NCBI RefSeq assembly: GCF_040581485.1
Contig: NC_090128.1
Coordinates: 14,136,001-14,200,000, forward strand
Source of the DNA: Linepithema humile
Lineage: Eukaryota; Arthropoda; Insecta; Hymenoptera; Formicidae
DNA length: 64,000 nucleotides
Direction of reading: 5' to 3'
Below the pieces are notes generated by a model. It ran no database searches, was not told where the DNA came from, and worked only from the letters and a program-made list of their open reading frames with translations. Shown here piece after piece: positions 63,383-64,000 of the stretch. The translations under genes and the position numbers were made by a program. Within the stretch, counting starts at the first letter, position 1. Every line of letters starts with the position of its first letter.

Positions 63383-63624
63383 CTGTAAAACAGATAAATT
63401 ATTAATTTTAAGTATATGCCTTACTTTGCATTGTTTAATTAAAATATTCTTAAATATCTTTTAGTTTATTAATAGTTTATATAACAAACAATTAAAGAAT
63501 AAAATTTTTTTAAAATGATTGTTTACTTGTTGATTTTATTGTACAATTCTACAATTAAATAAATTCCATTATATAATGTTATTTATTTTCAATTTATACG
63601 TAAAACTAGTTCTTAAAAACTTAC

Positions 63625-64000
63625 AGCTCTCCGATCATCTTAATAGCAGTAAGAGGGTATTCGACTTCAGATTTGTCACGGAATTCTGCTATCGCGCATG
63701 AGAGAAGTGGCTTACATACGCTATTGAAGTAAGTATATCCCGTAATCTGAAAATTCTTCTTATCTCTGTCATGCGTTTTAAATTTTACCATAACATTTTC
63801 ATAAAGTTTTATTCCGGTTAAGTAAAGGGCAATATCCCAGTGATGCGGATTATTATCGTTCGGAAAATTTAGAGAATCCGCGTATGTGCAGAACGAAAAG
63901 AGCAATTTGCCAGCATTGCCGTCAGAAATTGGCAAATTTGACGGCTGTTCTCTTAGCATAATTAAACGTATTAACGTAATATTCATAAAAACATCCAAAC
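63625..64000 (-). CDS. ADAMTS-like metalloprotease, upstream exon with a first degenerate catalytic half (partial)
   Basis: Donor at 63623-63624 (GTAAG); continues past the window edge. Paralogous to the 62709 exon: WDIALYLTGIKLYE and a C-terminal KMIGEL where HExxH should be. So the gene has tandemly duplicated metalloprotease exons, both lacking an intact zinc site. Confidence 0.65.

Overview
The window is insect chromosomal DNA carrying an endogenous, partly decayed entomopoxvirus-like locus that has been inverted, duplicated and invaded by transposons. The viral part (about 1-8592, 16570-24624, 32883-43200 in pieces, and 55735-60631) is very AT-rich, compact and intronless. Its genes are poxvirus hallmarks: an NPH-II helicase, an E10-type sulfhydryl oxidase, an L1-type myristoylated entry protein, a type IB topoisomerase, DNA polymerase X, two tryptophan-repeat-family genes as found in insect poxviruses, ribonucleotide reductase large subunit (RNR1) and dUTPase. 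Several start codons sit in the poxvirus late-promoter motif TAAATG. The right edge (61467-64000) is a spliced insect gene for an ADAMTS-like metalloprotease. P-like, hAT, SINE, mariner-type and env-bearing Ty3/gypsy elements interrupt viral genes, which argues for chromosomal residence. A hymenopteran host would fit, but the sequence does not prove it.

Layout. 1-8592: core viral genes; topoisomerase IB and probably the 7659-8485 gene have reading-frame breaks. 8593-16569: a TG...CA-ended element with 14-bp inverted termini and a 4-bp target duplication (AAAC), inserted in a tryptophan-repeat gene. It contains a 5.6-kb P-like transposon (8686-14328) whose 1.2-kb terminal inverted repeats duplicate the first exons of its THAP transposase. 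16570-20106: tryptophan-repeat genes, a small membrane protein and an unknown gene, the last two sharing a palindromic start/promoter CATTTAAATG.

20146-60631: a giant inverted repeat, with about 20-kb arms (20146-40036 and 40334-60631) around a 297-bp spacer inside a gamma-glutamyltransferase (GGT) gene. From outside to centre each arm holds: RNR1 with a hAT MITE and a SINE-like insertion; dUTPase-A; a 5'-truncated gamma-glutamyl hydrolase (GGH-A); a Ty3/gypsy element with a baculovirus-F-like env; an RNR1 3' fragment split by 4.2 kb of nested foldback elements; dUTPase-B; intact GGH-B; and GGT. RNR1 3' end, dUTPase and GGH are therefore present four times. 60634 onward: a 155-bp MITE at the virus/host junction, then host DNA.

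How the genes fit together. NPH-II, topoisomerase IB, PolX, RNR and dUTPase form the RNA-helicase, DNA-repair and nucleotide-supply set of a large cytoplasmic DNA virus; E10-like and L1-like proteins belong to its disulfide and entry machinery. The GGT + GGH pair is unusual and suggests manipulation of gamma-glutamyl (glutathione or folate-polyglutamate) metabolism. Frameshifts mostly in homopolymers mean either decay or residual sequencing error. The A and B dUTPases differ consistently in both arms, so at least those changes are unlikely to be read errors.
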